DNA of 64,000 bases from positions 8,727,330-8,791,329 of the forward strand of contig CM021319.1 of assembly GCA_010645155.1 (NCBI GenBank), written 5' to 3'. Numbering within the stretch: position 1 is the first letter of the stretch; each line of letters opens with the position of its first letter. The notes beneath the pieces were generated by a model. It did no database searches. It was not told the DNA's origin and worked only from the letters and a program-made list of their open reading frames with translations. Shown piece by piece: positions 1 to 11,857 of the stretch. This DNA is from Tigriopus japonicus. Taxonomy: Eukaryota; Arthropoda; Copepoda; Harpacticoida; Harpacticidae. The position numbers and the translations under genes are program-made.

Positions 1-1256
1 GGCAAAACTTATGCCGATGACACCGAAGAGGTACCATAATCCAATCCAATCCTTTTACTCCTTTCACTCCTTTCACTTCCATCATAATTCCATTTGAATT
101 TTAGTCTCAACGCAGAGCAACCTTTGAGGCCAATTTCAATGCCGTTGAAGCCCACAACGTGGAGGCTGCCAATGGGCAACATACTTTCACGGTGGGCTTG
201 AACAAATACATGGATCAGAGTGAGGAAGAAATCAATACCGTGATGAACGGTCTCAAGTTCGATGCCAGTCTTCCAAGAACTGGAATGGAATTCAAGCTTG
301 ACGTTGACTTGGCTGACCTTCCCGCCAAAGTGGATTGGCGAAAAGAGGTAATTCAAGCGACATTCCTTGGATTGTTGCAAAAAGACGCAATCATCCGTGT
401 TTGCCGGGGCAATTAACGTGATTTTACCCTCAAACCAAGAAAAAGCCAAAAATGAAAAAGCTAGCGAAAAGACTTTGGGGTCAAGTCAACAAAAGTGTCT
501 TTTCAAACAACAAAAAGAAAGGCCAATGCAATTACATTAATCTGCCCTTAGAGAAAAAGAAGAACCTTTTTCTCTAAGGTCTTTTCCTTTACCCTTAGAG
601 AAAAAGACTTTAACTCGTATATCTTCTTATTTCAGGGCTATGTGACCCCAATCAAAGATCAGAAGGCTTGCGGATCTTGCTGGGCCTTCAGTGCCACCGG
701 TTCTTTGGAAGGCCAACATTTCAAGGCCAATGGCAAGTTGGTGTCATTGAGTGAACAACAACTGGTTGATTGTGACAAGGTTGATCTTGGCTGCTTTGGA
801 GGTCTTATGGACCACGCCTTTGATTACATCAAACAGAACAAAGGAGACGATACCGAGTCCTCATATCCCTACCAAGGCATTGAAGGCCCCAAATGCCTCT
901 TCAAGGCCAAGGATGTTGGAGCTACTGTCAAAGGACATGTGGACATTCCCACTGGATCCGAAGCTGATCTCATGAAGGCCGTGGCCAATATTGGTCCCAT
1001 TTCCGTTGGTATCGATGCCAGTCACATGAGCTTCCACTCTTACAAGGATGGTATTTACTACGAAGAAGAGTGCTCATCAGAGCTTTTGGACCATGGAGTC
1101 TTGGTTGTTGGATATGGAACTGAGGATGGCAATGATTATTGGTTGGTCAAGAACAGTTGGGGAACCACATGGGGTATGGATGGATTCATCAAGATGGCCA
1201 GAAACAAGAACAACAATTGTGGTATTGCTACTTCTGCCTCGTACCCCACTGTTTAA
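1..1256 (+). CDS. Cathepsin L-like cysteine protease, 5'-partial
   Basis: Papain-family (C1A) endopeptidase made as a proenzyme, expected in lysosome or gut lumen. Exons are 1-30, 105-347 and 636-1256; introns 31-104 and 348-635 have GT-AG ends and both junctions are phase 0. Exons 1-2 encode most of an I29 inhibitor propeptide with ERFNIN-like spacing (E..RR..F..N, then HN). Exon 3 opens the mature enzyme: oxyanion Gln in KDQ, catalytic Cys in ACGSCWAF (codon 678-680), His in [11 protein letters not shown], Asn in KNSWGTTWG, and the usual family ending [10 protein letters not shown] before TAA. The signal peptide and first part of the propeptide lie left of the window. Cathepsin L fits better than cathepsin B because there is no occluding-loop insertion. 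Confidence 0.95.
546..606. repeat. Intronic hairpin plus third copy of its arm
   Basis: In cathepsin intron 2 the 14-nt CCTTAGAGAAAAAG (546-559) is followed six bases later by its exact reverse complement (566-579), then by a third direct copy at 593-606. The stem ends about 30 bases before the 3' splice site. This is seen directly; any effect on splicing is inference. Confidence 0.7.
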
Positions 1257-4200
1257 TTTATAAAAGCGCAATATTTGAAAGTTAGAATGAGTAAAAGATT
1301 CATTTGACAGTGAAATGTGATGTCGTTGCCAATTTGCTTGGGAGAACACCTGGAAATTGAACGATAATCTTTCTCAAATATCACTCTTTGAGAGTGCCTG
1401 TGGGACAATTAATTCTGTCTTAAATGGACCTCACCTGAGCCTCTCTTGAGACTTCTAGAATTACAAAAATCCCAATTTTCCCCCTCGTTCCCAAGGCCAG
1501 AGTTTAACGCCTAGGCATCTGTCTACAATTACTGTGTACATACAAAGACGACTAGAAGAGTCTTCTTCTTGTGTCTTTCTTTCGGTTGAAAGTCGATAAC
1601 AGGCAAATGAGGATGCGTGTCTTACTTGTCCGCGTTTGTTTCTCCCCCAAATGTTCCAAAGTGGAACATTCTGCTTTGACGAACTCCATGCTGACGTTGA
1701 TGAGCCAAGCTCAATTTTCTTGTTGCATGCATCTGGCGAAAAACTCGAGGCTTTTACTCATCAGCCTTCATTCATCTCATTGTCAGTCTCAATTCAATTT
1801 GTTGGGACGTCCCTAGAGCGGACAAATATCAACCCAATACACTTATTGCAACTGGTTCCCCATGAGACATGTTGGAATTTTGCAGAATACCCTTATTGTT
1901 ATTTTTTGCTTTGACGACCAAGCTTTAATAGAAATCTCGTTTTGAGAAGAAGAAAGCTAAGATTTTGATAATGATTTGAACAATCTACTTTACATGTACA
2001 AACATATTTTCAAAGAATTAGAGGAAAATACAACTATATAAATCATTGCCCATCGGGCCAAGACATTATCTAAATACATGTAGATGCTGATTTTCTTACT
2101 TAAACTTAATCAAAAGATTATTTTGGAAAGATGACCGTCAACTGACAGGAGACCACTTTGGACACATGTTTTTGAATAAAATTTGACACAAAAACATTTT
2201 TGTTTGGAACAGACGTTCCTTTTTCTTTTGTCTGGATACTATTCATCAACTCGTAAACGTCTGAGATAAAAATAATAATCCCATAGACATGAATCCTATT
2301 CAAAAGAGTTACAGTTTATGCTTTTAACAAATGTGAATGAGCATTTTCCCCCAAAAAAATGTTGATTTGTAAAGCGCTCAGTCCTCATATGTTTAACCCG
2401 ATGAGTTGTTTTTTTCTGTTTCACACAGCATTCAAAGTGATTCTAGTGGATCATTATAAAGCTAGAAGACTGAAAATACTACGTAGCCAGCAAAAGTTGC
2501 TATTTATAATTTATTTGGTCTAATGTTGCTCTATTTTTTGACAAAAATTGCTCTCAATTCGATGGAAGTTGCTAAAAAGTCGCTATTTTCTGATATAAAA
2601 ATGTCAAGTTTGATCAAAGTTTTGTCTCGTTCGGCCATAAATATGACATTTGGCTTAAATCTGTGAAGGTAGATGTCTTTTTTCAACCTTCAGACATTCT
2701 TGTTTTGCACAAATTCTGCAACTAGCCACAACACTCCGGGGTTTGTTGGTTCGAATCCCAGGCTTGCCACATTCAGCTGACCTGTGGTAGTAATTTATTT
2801 TTTGTAGTCGTGGCTCTTACACCTAAAATAGGCGAACTTGCGGGCATTCCAGAAGTTGAGGAAAAAATTAATGCTTGTTTTTGGAGCGGCAATATCCCCA
2901 CAGAGTGGACATCTGTATCAGATCGCACCTGCAAAGCTATGCTCTGAACCCGAATAAAACAAGCCTTGCACAAATTATTCCAAAATAAAAGAACAATTCT
3001 AGAAAGATCTTAAGCAACCGTAAAATATGTAAATGAATAAATGATAGAGTCTAAAATTGCCTAAAGTTGCTGCTTTAAAATTGGAAAGTTGTTGACTTTT
3101 ACCTAAAAAAGACTTTCATTTTTTCACCTAAAACGATTTGATTTGGTCGATATAGACAAAATTTGACAGTCTCTGGGGTTCTGCCACCTCCAAAATGTGA
3201 TTACCGAAAAATAAAGATTCGTACATTATTCAAAAAATCATTGTAATACGCGCAAGTTTTAAAGCCTATTTTTTTCTTTTTTTTGCCATGCTTGTGGTAG
3301 GCTTCTGTGCCTTTAAATCTTGTAAAAACGAGTAAAGTCGAATCTCAATATAAGCAATCTCAGTTTAAGCAATTTTTCCGCGCTGACCAAAATTTTACCA
3401 CATAAGAATTTTCGATATAATTTTTTTCCATTTTTCCTCACTCTCGATATATGAAACATTTTCAAAGTTTTGGCATAATTCTCTTGCTTTAATTGGTCAC
3501 AGCACAAAACGACAAGAAAAACAACGAGGCATTTCCAAAAGGATCGATGCAGTGCTTCAATATCTTGCGCTTTTGCGCAAATTTTGCCTTTTTTGGGGTC
3601 CCCTTTGCGTACTTTTTTGGGCTCTTTATGTTTGAGTCAAAAGAACGAAAAAATACATTTTGAACCCTAAAATCACTAAAAATTGTCCAAAATGCCACTC
3701 AACAAGAACTATTTTAAAGACATTTTAAAACTATAATTGATCGACAATTATGCAAAACAACATAAGCATAAATTAGTTTTACCAACAAATGTGCAATGCT
3801 TGAGAGTGAAACAAATTGCTGTGTCTACCAAAGCAAAACCGAGTGGAAAATATGCAACCCAAGGAAGTGTCTTTTCAACCCAAGAAAGTCCCTCAAATGT
3901 GAGGCTATTTAAGGTCAAACTGAGAATACAAGATTTGCAGTTGAGATATTCCAAAAAAATAGCAAAAAAAAACTTCATCAGTATGAAGTGTGGAAGGCTC
4001 AATTTTTTTAAAACGTTGTGTGTCCCTGTTGAAGTTCGATAATTTACCAATCATGAAATCAGAATTGTACTTTTTTCTTTCATTTCTTCTGTCCTGTCAA
4101 ACTGAGATTGAAATATGTTCTTAAGCTTTGTAATGGAGGTAATAATTTGATTGTCAGTTGCGGTTTTGCACCAACAAAATGCTACTAAGCAATCGCTCTC

Positions 4201-4789
4201 TAATCGGCTTTTACGAGTTGGCCGTTGGGACCGAATGTCATTCAAACGTTATATTAGCGACGAAGGATTCATTCAGTTGTTGCAACAGGCGTTTCCTTAC
4301 TTTCCAAGAAAGTTAAAAAAACTACCAAAAAAATTCATGTGCCAAGATCATCAAGGCAAAATTCAGATGAAAAAAAACCGGTCCAATTTATCCGGTCACA
4401 AGAAACCCCCCAAAACCGTCGGTGGTGGAATGAAGGTCACTTAGGAATTCACGAGACATCTTTGTCATCGCTGAGAAAAGACGGATAAATTAAGTGCAAG
4501 GTCTACTTTTATCCGTATTGTCGCTTTATAACCGGGTGTAGGTAGCTCATGGACCTAACTTCTCATTATTCTTACTACTTTTTGACCCCCAGGAATAACT
4601 CGAACCCATACAAGAGCGTATACTCTGAATTACCAGGAATAGAGTACAAACGAAAACTTCGCTTTGTCAAATGGAACCTCCACCTGAACCTGCTTTCCCA
4701 CCCTGTTCAAAATCACTTGAGCCTCTCCTACCTCCCCCATTTTGGGTTGGGCACATTGCCAAAGCCAGAATCTTTGTACACTTTCCCTG
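1257..4789. other. Intergenic, no convincing gene
   Basis: AT-rich stretch between the cathepsin and the first SET gene. Short open frames here lack family motifs and splice support. A tRNA-like B-box stands near 2750, and 3310-3480 holds loosely repeated ATATAAGC / CGATATAA words. The promoter of the downstream SMYD-like gene should lie in the last few hundred bases, but I see no clear core element. Confidence 0.6.
2735..2775 (+). repeat. tRNA-like B box, possible SINE relic
   Basis: GGTTCGAATCCC followed by a short 3' end matches a pol III B box and T loop. No matching A box or cloverleaf can be made upstream, and the T stem is broken, so it is not a working tRNA. A degraded tRNA-derived SINE is the simplest reading. 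Confidence 0.25.
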
Positions 4790-6508
4790 ATGGACGACAT
4801 TAACGAAACTAGCGAAGTGCAACAACAATCCTCCGACCCGGATCTCCCCGACAATCGGGGAATTTCTCCACATCCTCCTCGACGAGGCGACGAGCTTCTT
4901 CCTCAGACGCCTTCTGAAGAGAAGCGATGTTGTTATCATTGCAAGTTAATGCAGTCAAAGTCACTCATGGGAGAGGATCTGATTGTCGAGAAGGTGTATG
5001 GTCGCCTTGGACCTCCACCTCAGCAGCCTCGGAAGACCAAATTCCATCCAAAGCGAGGAAAGTTTGGCCAGGGAACCAATGTGTTCCGCGAGCGTCCCGA
5101 GGATGACGAACTCGAGATTTCGAACGTGAACCTGTTACAAAAGAACAATCTTATCACTCCCAAGAGTGTGAAGAAGGGTGATATTATTTTGGCTGCAATA
5201 CCTTTTGTGCATGTTCTCACCACAGCCAGTCGAGGACGTCGATGTGAGGCGTGTTTCGAGAAGCGGACTCTGAGATGTCATTGCGTTTGTAAATATGCCG
5301 CTTATTGCAGTCCCACTTGCTTGAACAATGACAAGGACAACCATGAAGACGAGTGCTTCTACATAAGGAAGAACAAATTGAACCCAACCAGTGATACATT
5401 GCGGTTCGTGATGCGATTCCTGTTCAAGATGCGGAATCATGGGGAACGGGTGGCCGATCTTGTTCCAGGTTTGGCCAAGCCCAGGACATTTCGTGATCTT
5501 TTGGACCATTACGATGATATCAATAGTTCTTCTAGAGGCGCTCTAGTGCAGAACTATTACGAAGAGACCCTTCGATTTATGGGATTGGAGGATGCACCCG
5601 ATCCAGATTATTTCTTGGAGTGCTATGGTCGAATGGCTATTAACTCGTTCCACATCCTGGATGAGCACCAAGAAGCTATTGGAGCTGCTCTTTATCTGGG
5701 ACCTTCAGTTATGGACCACTCTTGCGTTCCCAATGCAGCAGTGTCATTTGAAGGGACCAACATGATAGTCCGATCCCTAATTGATCGGGATGAGGTCGAC
5801 TTTTCCCAGGTTTTCATCAGTTATATTGACCTCCTTGATCACAAGCACCATCGAAGGGAACACTTGAGGAAGCATTATTATTTTGAATGTCTTTGTGATC
5901 GGTGCCAAGATCCTGACTTTGAACGGTCCATGTTCTGTGTGAGCTGTTTCCAATGTTCCAATGCCATTTTCATTGGATTCGGTGAGAGTCGGGATGAGCT
6001 CACCCCTGAACGATGCTCTAACTGTGATTATGAAATCGACGAGCATTTCTTGGAGAAATATGTCGAGGTGTGTTCCATGGTCTGGAACAAGATCAATACC
6101 AATCAAATGTCCATGGACTCGGCCAAGTTGTGTCTCAAACTCATGGTCAAGTCTCGATTTACTCCCCTTCATATTTACTTCATAAAAACCACCGAGATAG
6201 CATTCGAAAGTCATCTTAGCCTCATGGAAGAACCAGAATTTGATGTGCAGGAAAATGAGGAACTTTTGGAAACGGCCTTGTTCCATGGACGAAATCTTCT
6301 GACCGGGTATTCCAAATACTCTCAACATCATTGGTCGCATGAAGGGGCTTATCTGTTGAAAGTGGCCGAGCTGGAATTTGTTCTTGGGTTTAACAAGGAT
6401 TGCACTAGACATCTTCAAAGAGCCAAGGAGATCCTCACCATCTCTCTAGGGAAGGTTGCAGCTGCGACACAATTGGCCAGAATTGATACACTCCTAGCAC
6501 TTCTATGA
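4790..6508 (+). CDS. SMYD-like SET/MYND domain protein
   Basis: Predicted 572-residue protein in one uninterrupted exon. The start is the ATG at 4790; the frame is open a little further upstream but has no earlier ATG. Residues 1-120 are a charged, Pro-rich extension with an extra CCYHC cluster. A split SET domain follows: its first segment (KKGDIILAA) runs into a MYND zinc finger at about 152-189 (CEAC, then CHC, YCS, C, H, C), and the core SET motif MDHSCVPN lies at 308-315. A post-SET cysteine cluster CLCDRC is at 367-372 and a helical C-terminal region follows. SMYD proteins are lysine methyltransferases or their degenerate relatives. The Asn usual in NHSC is Asp here, which may change cofactor binding. 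SMYD3 or arthropod SmydA are the nearest groups I recognise. Confidence 0.88.
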   Translation: MDDINETSEVQQQSSDPDLPDNRGISPHPPRRGDELLPQTPSEEKRCCYHCKLMQSKSLMGEDLIVEKVYGRLGPPPQQPRKTKFHPKRGKFGQGTNVFRERPEDDELEISNVNLLQKNNLITPKSVKKGDIILAAIPFVHVLTTASRGRRCEACFEKRTLRCHCVCKYAAYCSPTCLNNDKDNHEDECFYIRKNKLNPTSDTLRFVMRFLFKMRNHGERVADLVPGLAKPRTFRDLLDHYDDINSSSRGALVQNYYEETLRFMGLEDAPDPDYFLECYGRMAINSFHILDEHQEAIGAALYLGPSVMDHSCVPNAAVSFEGTNMIVRSLIDRDEVDFSQVFISYIDLLDHKHHRREHLRKHYYFECLCDRCQDPDFERSMFCVSCFQCSNAIFIGFGESRDELTPERCSNCDYEIDEHFLEKYVEVCSMVWNKINTNQMSMDSAKLCLKLMVKSRFTPLHIYFIKTTEIAFESHLSLMEEPEFDVQENEELLETALFHGRNLLTGYSKYSQHHWSHEGAYLLKVAELEFVLGFNKDCTRHLQRAKEILTISLGKVAAATQLARIDTLLALL

Positions 6509-6598
6509 CTGCATTGATAGCGGTTTCATTATAAATGTGCCATGTAAACCATCCTAAAACGCTTTAAATAGAGAAATTTAATCGTGTCTACACTCGCC

Positions 6599-6604
6599 AA
6601 TAAA
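6599..6604 (+). terminator. Poly(A) signal of the SMYD-like gene
   Basis: A canonical AATAAA lies 91 bases after the stop codon at 6508, in the right orientation and distance for 3'-end processing. Confidence 0.6.
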
Positions 6605-6916
6605 AGATGCATTCACTCTTGGGACAAAGTCAGTGGAAAACTAGAGCTCCACAATACAAGAACGGCATAAACACCGTTTGACGTGTCCGATTTAAAGCTG
6701 ACTTTTTGACCTTTGTACTGTAACACTGAACTTAATTAGATTAAGCGATAAATTAGACTAGGTAAACCCCTTGTGCGGTAGTTGGGCTTTTAATTGGGCA
6801 ATAGTTGGAAAATGTTTCATTTGGAGGAATGGGAGAACATTCATCCTTATAAGTACGCAGGGTACACGTCTACTGAGGGCATTATAAATAACATTCATTG
6901 TAAAGTCATTGCTGTT

Positions 6917-7270
6917 ATCAGGGTTGGTTTAATCCCGTCCCGTCAAAGAAAATCTCGAAAATCTGATCCCAGGGACGGCATTTTCCGAGATTTCCGTATT
7001 TTTATACTAAACTATAAATGAGGGGATTGTGATTTGTGTCCTTATTGGTCTCATGATTGGAAGCATATGTTTTAGAGTTGTTTCAAAGACATTTCTTTCA
7101 TTTTTGCCATTTTAACTTCTTGAAAGTATTCAAATTCTGGAAAATCTCGTTTCCAGTAAGAAAATCCCGTCCCGTGATCCCGTAAGAACAGTTTTTTGGA
7201 CAATCATAGAAAATCCCGATCCTGTCCCGGGATCCCGTTAATCCCGGGTTCCCAGGGAGAATACCCTGAC
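6917..7270. repeat. TCCCG-rich repeat, degenerate transposon-like
   Basis: Repeated words ATCCCGTCCCG, GGGATTTTC and CCCGGGATCCCG occur in direct and inverted order between a CAGGGTT at 6918 and an ACCCTG at 7264-7269. The ends resemble hAT-type termini, but the flanking eight bases do not match, so the borders are uncertain. No coding sequence is seen in 6605-7500. Confidence 0.35.
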
Positions 7271-7503
7271 GAACCCTTGATGTAATTCATTACATTTTTG
7301 CCGATGACTGAGTCAGGGTTTTGCATTTCGAAAAAGGTGTAATTGTAATGGATAAAATTTCATCGAAGTTTTATTACTTCATAAAAATCAAAGAAACAAC
7401 TTTTTCAAGTTTACGTGTAGACGCATTGCTTAAATCTACAGCGTGACCCATTATAACATGAACTGTCACAAATTTAGCCACAATTTCCGCATTTCAACTC
7501 AAC

Positions 7504-8384
7504 ATGAATGAGCATGACTTCAAAAGGCGCAAAGTATCACCTGTTATTGGCGCCCAAGTTCCAATTAAGAAGATCTGCGAGTCTGTTCAGTGTGAAAAGG
7601 CGTTGGTTGCTAAGGTCAGGAAGCTCAAAAACTCTGGATCGAGTCTCAATAGTAAGTCTGGAATAGGTGGGCATAACAAAAAAATCTCAGGAGTTCCTGG
7701 CTGACCTCGAGGAATCAAGCAAAAGAATGTGGCAGAGAGACCATCAGAAGAGCATTCAAAGACTTTGGACTCGTGTCCTATCGGCGTCGACGAAGTCAAC
7801 TACTCACAGCAACACAAAGGCATCCCGAGTAGCCAAGGAAAACAAGTTGTTGTCAAATCTGAAGAAGACTTCACCTGGAAGTGTCTGCATCTTCTCTGAT
7901 AAAATAATCAGTCAAGGAACTCTCAGAATGATTGGCTTATGGAGTTGAAGACGTCCATTCCAATCATGTCGACCTAACACCCGGCTTAGGCCATGATGTT
8001 GGGTGTCGTTGCCAGCAATGGGAAGAGGAAACACCCTTACTGGTTTCCTCAGGGATTGAAGATCACAACTCAGGTGTGCCTTGATGTACTTCAGACAGTT
8101 GTCAAACCCTGGATCAATGAAACCTTTTCCTATGGGGGATATGAACTCGTATTACAACAGGATTCAGATCCTGGACACAAGAGCAAAATGGTGCAGCAAC
8201 GGTACGAGAGCAACTTTGAGAACTTTAACTTCTGGCCATGGGGATCCGACCGCCATCTTTCCTGGACCTCTCACCAATTGACAATACTTTTGTTGAGTCC
8301 AGGGGCTGTGCCACGCCTCATTCCAATATGGATACTCTCAAGGCTCCTGTCGATGTGCAGTGGACCAACATGCCTCATGAGTAG
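7504..8384 (+). pseudogene. Broken mariner/Tc1-type transposase
   Basis: A DDE transposase of the mariner/Tc1 superfamily, readable only across several frameshifts and stops. Fragments in order: an N-terminal helix-turn-helix region (7504-7700), a linker with RRAFKDFGLVSYRRRR, then LLSNLKKTSPGSV followed by IFSDK (first catalytic Asp), WFPQGLKITTQV and TVVKPWINE, then QQDSDPGHKS (second Asp). A third-frame piece reads SPIDNTF (third acidic residue), and the copy ends in NMDTLKAPVD and a TAG at 8382-8384. Each part matches the family order, so this is an old, inactive copy. I found no clear terminal inverted repeats. Confidence 0.85.
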
Positions 8385-10157
8385 GGACAAAAAATGCAAA
8401 TAAACATGGGCTTTTAGTTACAAAAGTTGCACAAAAACAGCCCAAAATCGCAGAAAAGTTTAAAATTCCAAAAAAACTCCTTAAAATCCCAAAAAATTAA
8501 ACAAATTTCTTATACCTGAAGGCTGAGATACTTTCTAATTTTCTTCATTTGTCAATTTTGAAGAGCAAAATTTAGAAATTGATGTTGCTAACTAAAAATA
8601 CGTTAGCCTTTACGTTGGCCTAGGTTCAGGGATTTAAGGATTTCCAAAATGAAATTCGTGGACCAAAATAAAAGTTTTTTTTTTAAGTTTTGACTAAGCT
8701 TTATAAACAAGGTAGGGAAACTGGTTAAAAGATACCCATCCCTCGATGTGTGTATGCAATAAAAGCTGGATATAAAAATACTCGATACGAAAATAACTTA
8801 AACTATTTTTTGATTCAAAACTAAACTAGATAGAATTGAAAGACAAAGAGTGCAGTGAACGGAAAACATTTTTATATTCAAGAAAAATTGTGCTCTCAAA
8901 ATATGAGAAGGCCAATTATCATTGAGATTTACGCCATTCTTCTTTTATTTATATAAACTTCATGAACATTTATGATGTGTGTTAAATAATATTTAACTTT
9001 CAAATCTATAAAAAAATCGTTCAACAATTGACACTTTTTAAAAACATAAAGCATATTTTCAACAATTTGAATGTTTTAGGCCAAATTCGCGAATAAAACG
9101 GGCAATTAAAGGCGCTAAGAGCAAAAAGACAGAAAAATTAGTTCATGTTAACAACACTCTTTCTTGTGCTTTTTCCCTCTCCCTACTCATGAGTTTGTGA
9201 TCAAAAGCTGCAAGTTCAGGCCCAGACTCGAGGCCATGTTGATCATAGAGGTCTATAGAGGGGCCATTGTCGTTATTTTGTCTGCCTTGTTTAGTGCTGG
9301 AATTGGCCAGAAGTTGCGTGAAAAGGCAAATATTTCCGAAGAATATCGTAAGATACTTGCCCAAACAAGTGGAAGATCATACACGTTGGGTGTCTGGTTT
9401 TAAGACAAATGTTGTTAGCAATGTAAGCCACTAGATTCACACAACTTCTTTGTTAGTCCTCTACTTGTACACAAAATATCAAATTCCTGTACGACTCGTT
9501 TTCTTACATTTTTTCTTTCATATTTTGCAAATGATCAAATAATTGGAACCCTGACATATTCCAGGCTTGCCAACTTGATCTTACTTCTAACTAGTGATGT
9601 GGCTTGATGCTGATTTTCGATTTTCAAGCTGTTGAAGCTGAGTCAAAAACAATCTTGTCTTGGAATGGAATTAGAATGGAATCAAGAGTTTTTGCTGATA
9701 TGGGCCTCTGAACAAGGTGGTTAGGGTGGCTACCCTCTTTGGCATCTTCCATTCCTTAGTTCATAATGATTCATGAAGAAGACAAAATTCTCATTATTTT
9801 CAAATTTTATGCTAGAAAATAAAATTTGATTTGTCTGCATCAAATAACGTATTCATTATATTATACCAAACAAGTTGCATCCAATTACTTCATGCAAGTA
9901 CCAATATACCATTACTCAGCCACGCTTATTATTATCATTGAAAGGTTTACTAATTGCAGCCCTGTCATTTTTTCTCATTAATATGAGTATATTGTATGAA
10001 TAGCCAATTGACTACACTTTCTTGAATTTGGCAATGCAAGTGTCCAACTTATTCAAGAAAAACAAATTTGATCAGCGCTATCTTGCAATATTTCATATTT
10101 TCAACATGTTTGACAATTTATTGTTTAAGTTTTCCAAGCAAGAAGTAGATTAGGCTT
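8385..10157. other. Intergenic, AT-rich, no gene
   Basis: No supported coding sequence. A possible hAT-like end (TAGTGATGTGGC) occurs at 9592 with no partner in reach. The only other structure is the 183-bp repeat unit at 9061-9243, listed separately. Confidence 0.5.
9061..9243 (+). repeat. Dispersed direct repeat, copy 1
   Basis: About 183 bp closely matching 10158-10341 in the same orientation, beginning AACAATTTGAATG and ending GAGGCCATGTTGAT. The copies differ by substitutions and small indels, so this is an old duplication or two copies of an uncharacterised repeat. No coding sense is evident. Confidence 0.8.
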
Positions 10158-10341
10158 AACAATTTGAATGTTTTAGGCCGAATTCGCGAATAAAAAGGGC
10201 AAATAAAGGCGGAAAGTGCAAAAAGCAGAAAAATTAGTTCATGTTAACAACAATTTTCTTGTGCCTTCTGCCTCTCCCTAATCATGAGTTTGTAACCAAA
10301 AGCTGCAGCAAGTTCAAGCCCAGGCTCGAGGCCATGTTGAT
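10158..10341 (+). repeat. Dispersed direct repeat, copy 2
   Basis: Second copy of the repeat at 9061-9243. It ends about 40 bases before a hAT-type MITE inserted at 10380. Confidence 0.8.
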
Positions 10342-10379
10342 TGCAGGAGGTGACCACATTGAGGCCTGATAGCCTGATG

Positions 10380-11277
10380 TAGGGATGGGTGACACCGGCA
10401 ATTTTGACCTCGACACCGACACCGACACCGGAAGGTTGAAACCGACACTGACACCGACACCGGTGTCAAAGTTTCCCATCGACACCGTGGTGTCGACACC
10501 GCTGGTGTCGACGCCGACACCGACACCAAGAACGACACCGACACCAGTAATTCATATTAGAATTTGGGGTTTAAAAATCATTATCCTAAGTTTTATCAAA
10601 TACATAACAAGTTCCAACCTTTTTTGGTGGTCCTTAACCTCAAATGAAGGGTAAGCAACATAACTTTCCCATTTGGAATTTTTTACAAGTAGGGTCCAGA
10701 ATTATATTTTTTCGTAGTATTTCCCAAACTTCTCTAATATTTTGGTTGTTTAAAGGAAAAAATCTATTGGGGAAATTGAAATTTCTATTGTTAAATTCGG
10801 TTTGTGTCAATTGTGCCTCCAACAACAACTAATTAGATTTCAATTAACCTTGATCAAAATTTCAGCTGATTCCACAAAATAAGCGCCTCTTGCGGTCGTA
10901 TTTAGACATAGTTCCCAGCTAGAGAGTGGTTTTTAATGCCACTTTTGGCAAAACTTTGGAGAAATAGGTTTATCCTTACATTTCCTTACATTTCTTTGCA
11001 ATGGCATTTTGTTATCAAAATCGTTCATTTCGGAGAAATATTGATTTCAAAAAAATCTTGAACGGTTTGCCAAAGAGTGGCATTAAAACACCCTGCTTTG
11101 CAAGCCTTTCAATGTATTTTTTGCGCAATTTGCGGAACTTTCGGAAAAAACTCACGAAACCTTAAAACCTGGTGTCGACGTTTTAAGGTTTCGTGAGTTT
11201 CGTGAGTTTCCTGATCCAAAAAAGCCGGTGTCGGTGTCGACACCTCGACACCGACACCGGCTTTTCGCCCACCCCTA
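10380..11277. mobile_element. hAT-type MITE with GACACC arrays
   Basis: An 898-bp non-autonomous element. Its ends are TAGGGATGGGTG and, inverted, TAGGGGTGGGCG, flanked by the perfect 8-bp direct repeat GCCTGATG (10372-10379 and 11278-11285). The 8-bp duplication and TAGGG ends are hAT hallmarks. Both subterminal regions carry dense GACACC/GGTGTC words, about 150 bp on the left and 110 bp on the right, the usual place for transposase-binding sites. No transposase is encoded. Confidence 0.88.
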
Positions 11278-11857
11278 GCCTGATGTCTCCCAAGCACTAT
11301 GCCAAAAGGAAATGTAATCATTTCTATGATTACAGCATTTTTTTCACTTGCCTTTCTCGGTTCTCGTTATGGTGGGTCACGCTATAATGGCAATTATGTT
11401 AACAAATTTGGAACCTTACTCAGAATTCGCCATTTTCTAATCTTCTCACGAACTTTAAGCAGTGTCTTTTTATTATTGTATAAAAACGATCCGCAACAAC
11501 CTAAGTGTAAACATTTTGCTAGCTATTATAAAATGGATTTCTCTCAGGACATGACAAAACAATTGACAAAATTGTTTAAGATGTTTGTATTTACAAAGTA
11601 GAGAGATCATTGGTCTACAAAATCTTAAACTCAGTACTATTTTGCATAATCGCCTTGAGCTTTGTTGTGCCTTTTTCCACCTTTTCACTTTTTTGCACCT
11701 TATCATTCCTTTTTTGTAACCAGCTATATTTTAGAAAACCAATTCAACCTTTCACTCAATAGGAATTTGTGCCTTTGCAAAATGTTTGATTTGGGAATCA
11801 CTTGATGAGTCACTCCCATTTTGCATGAAGAGTGTGGCTTCTTCTTTTTCTTCTTCA

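Noticed and set aside
2735..2775. Functional tRNA gene on the plus strand
   Set aside because: B box only; no A box, acceptor stem or paired T stem.
3310..3480. ATATAAGC / CGATATAA repeats resembling a decayed pogo-like MITE
   Set aside because: No inverted ends or TA-bounded borders could be fixed; similarity to the 12620 element is only in short AT-rich words.
5777..6418. 213-codon frame on the minus strand
   Set aside because: Antisense shadow of the SMYD-like gene, whose SET and MYND motifs are clear on the plus strand.
6917..7270. CAGGGTT...ACCCTG pair as an intact hAT element
   Set aside because: The flanking eight bases (GCTGTTAT and ACGAACCC) do not match, and the inner arms are not clearly inverted. 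Kept only as a repeat.
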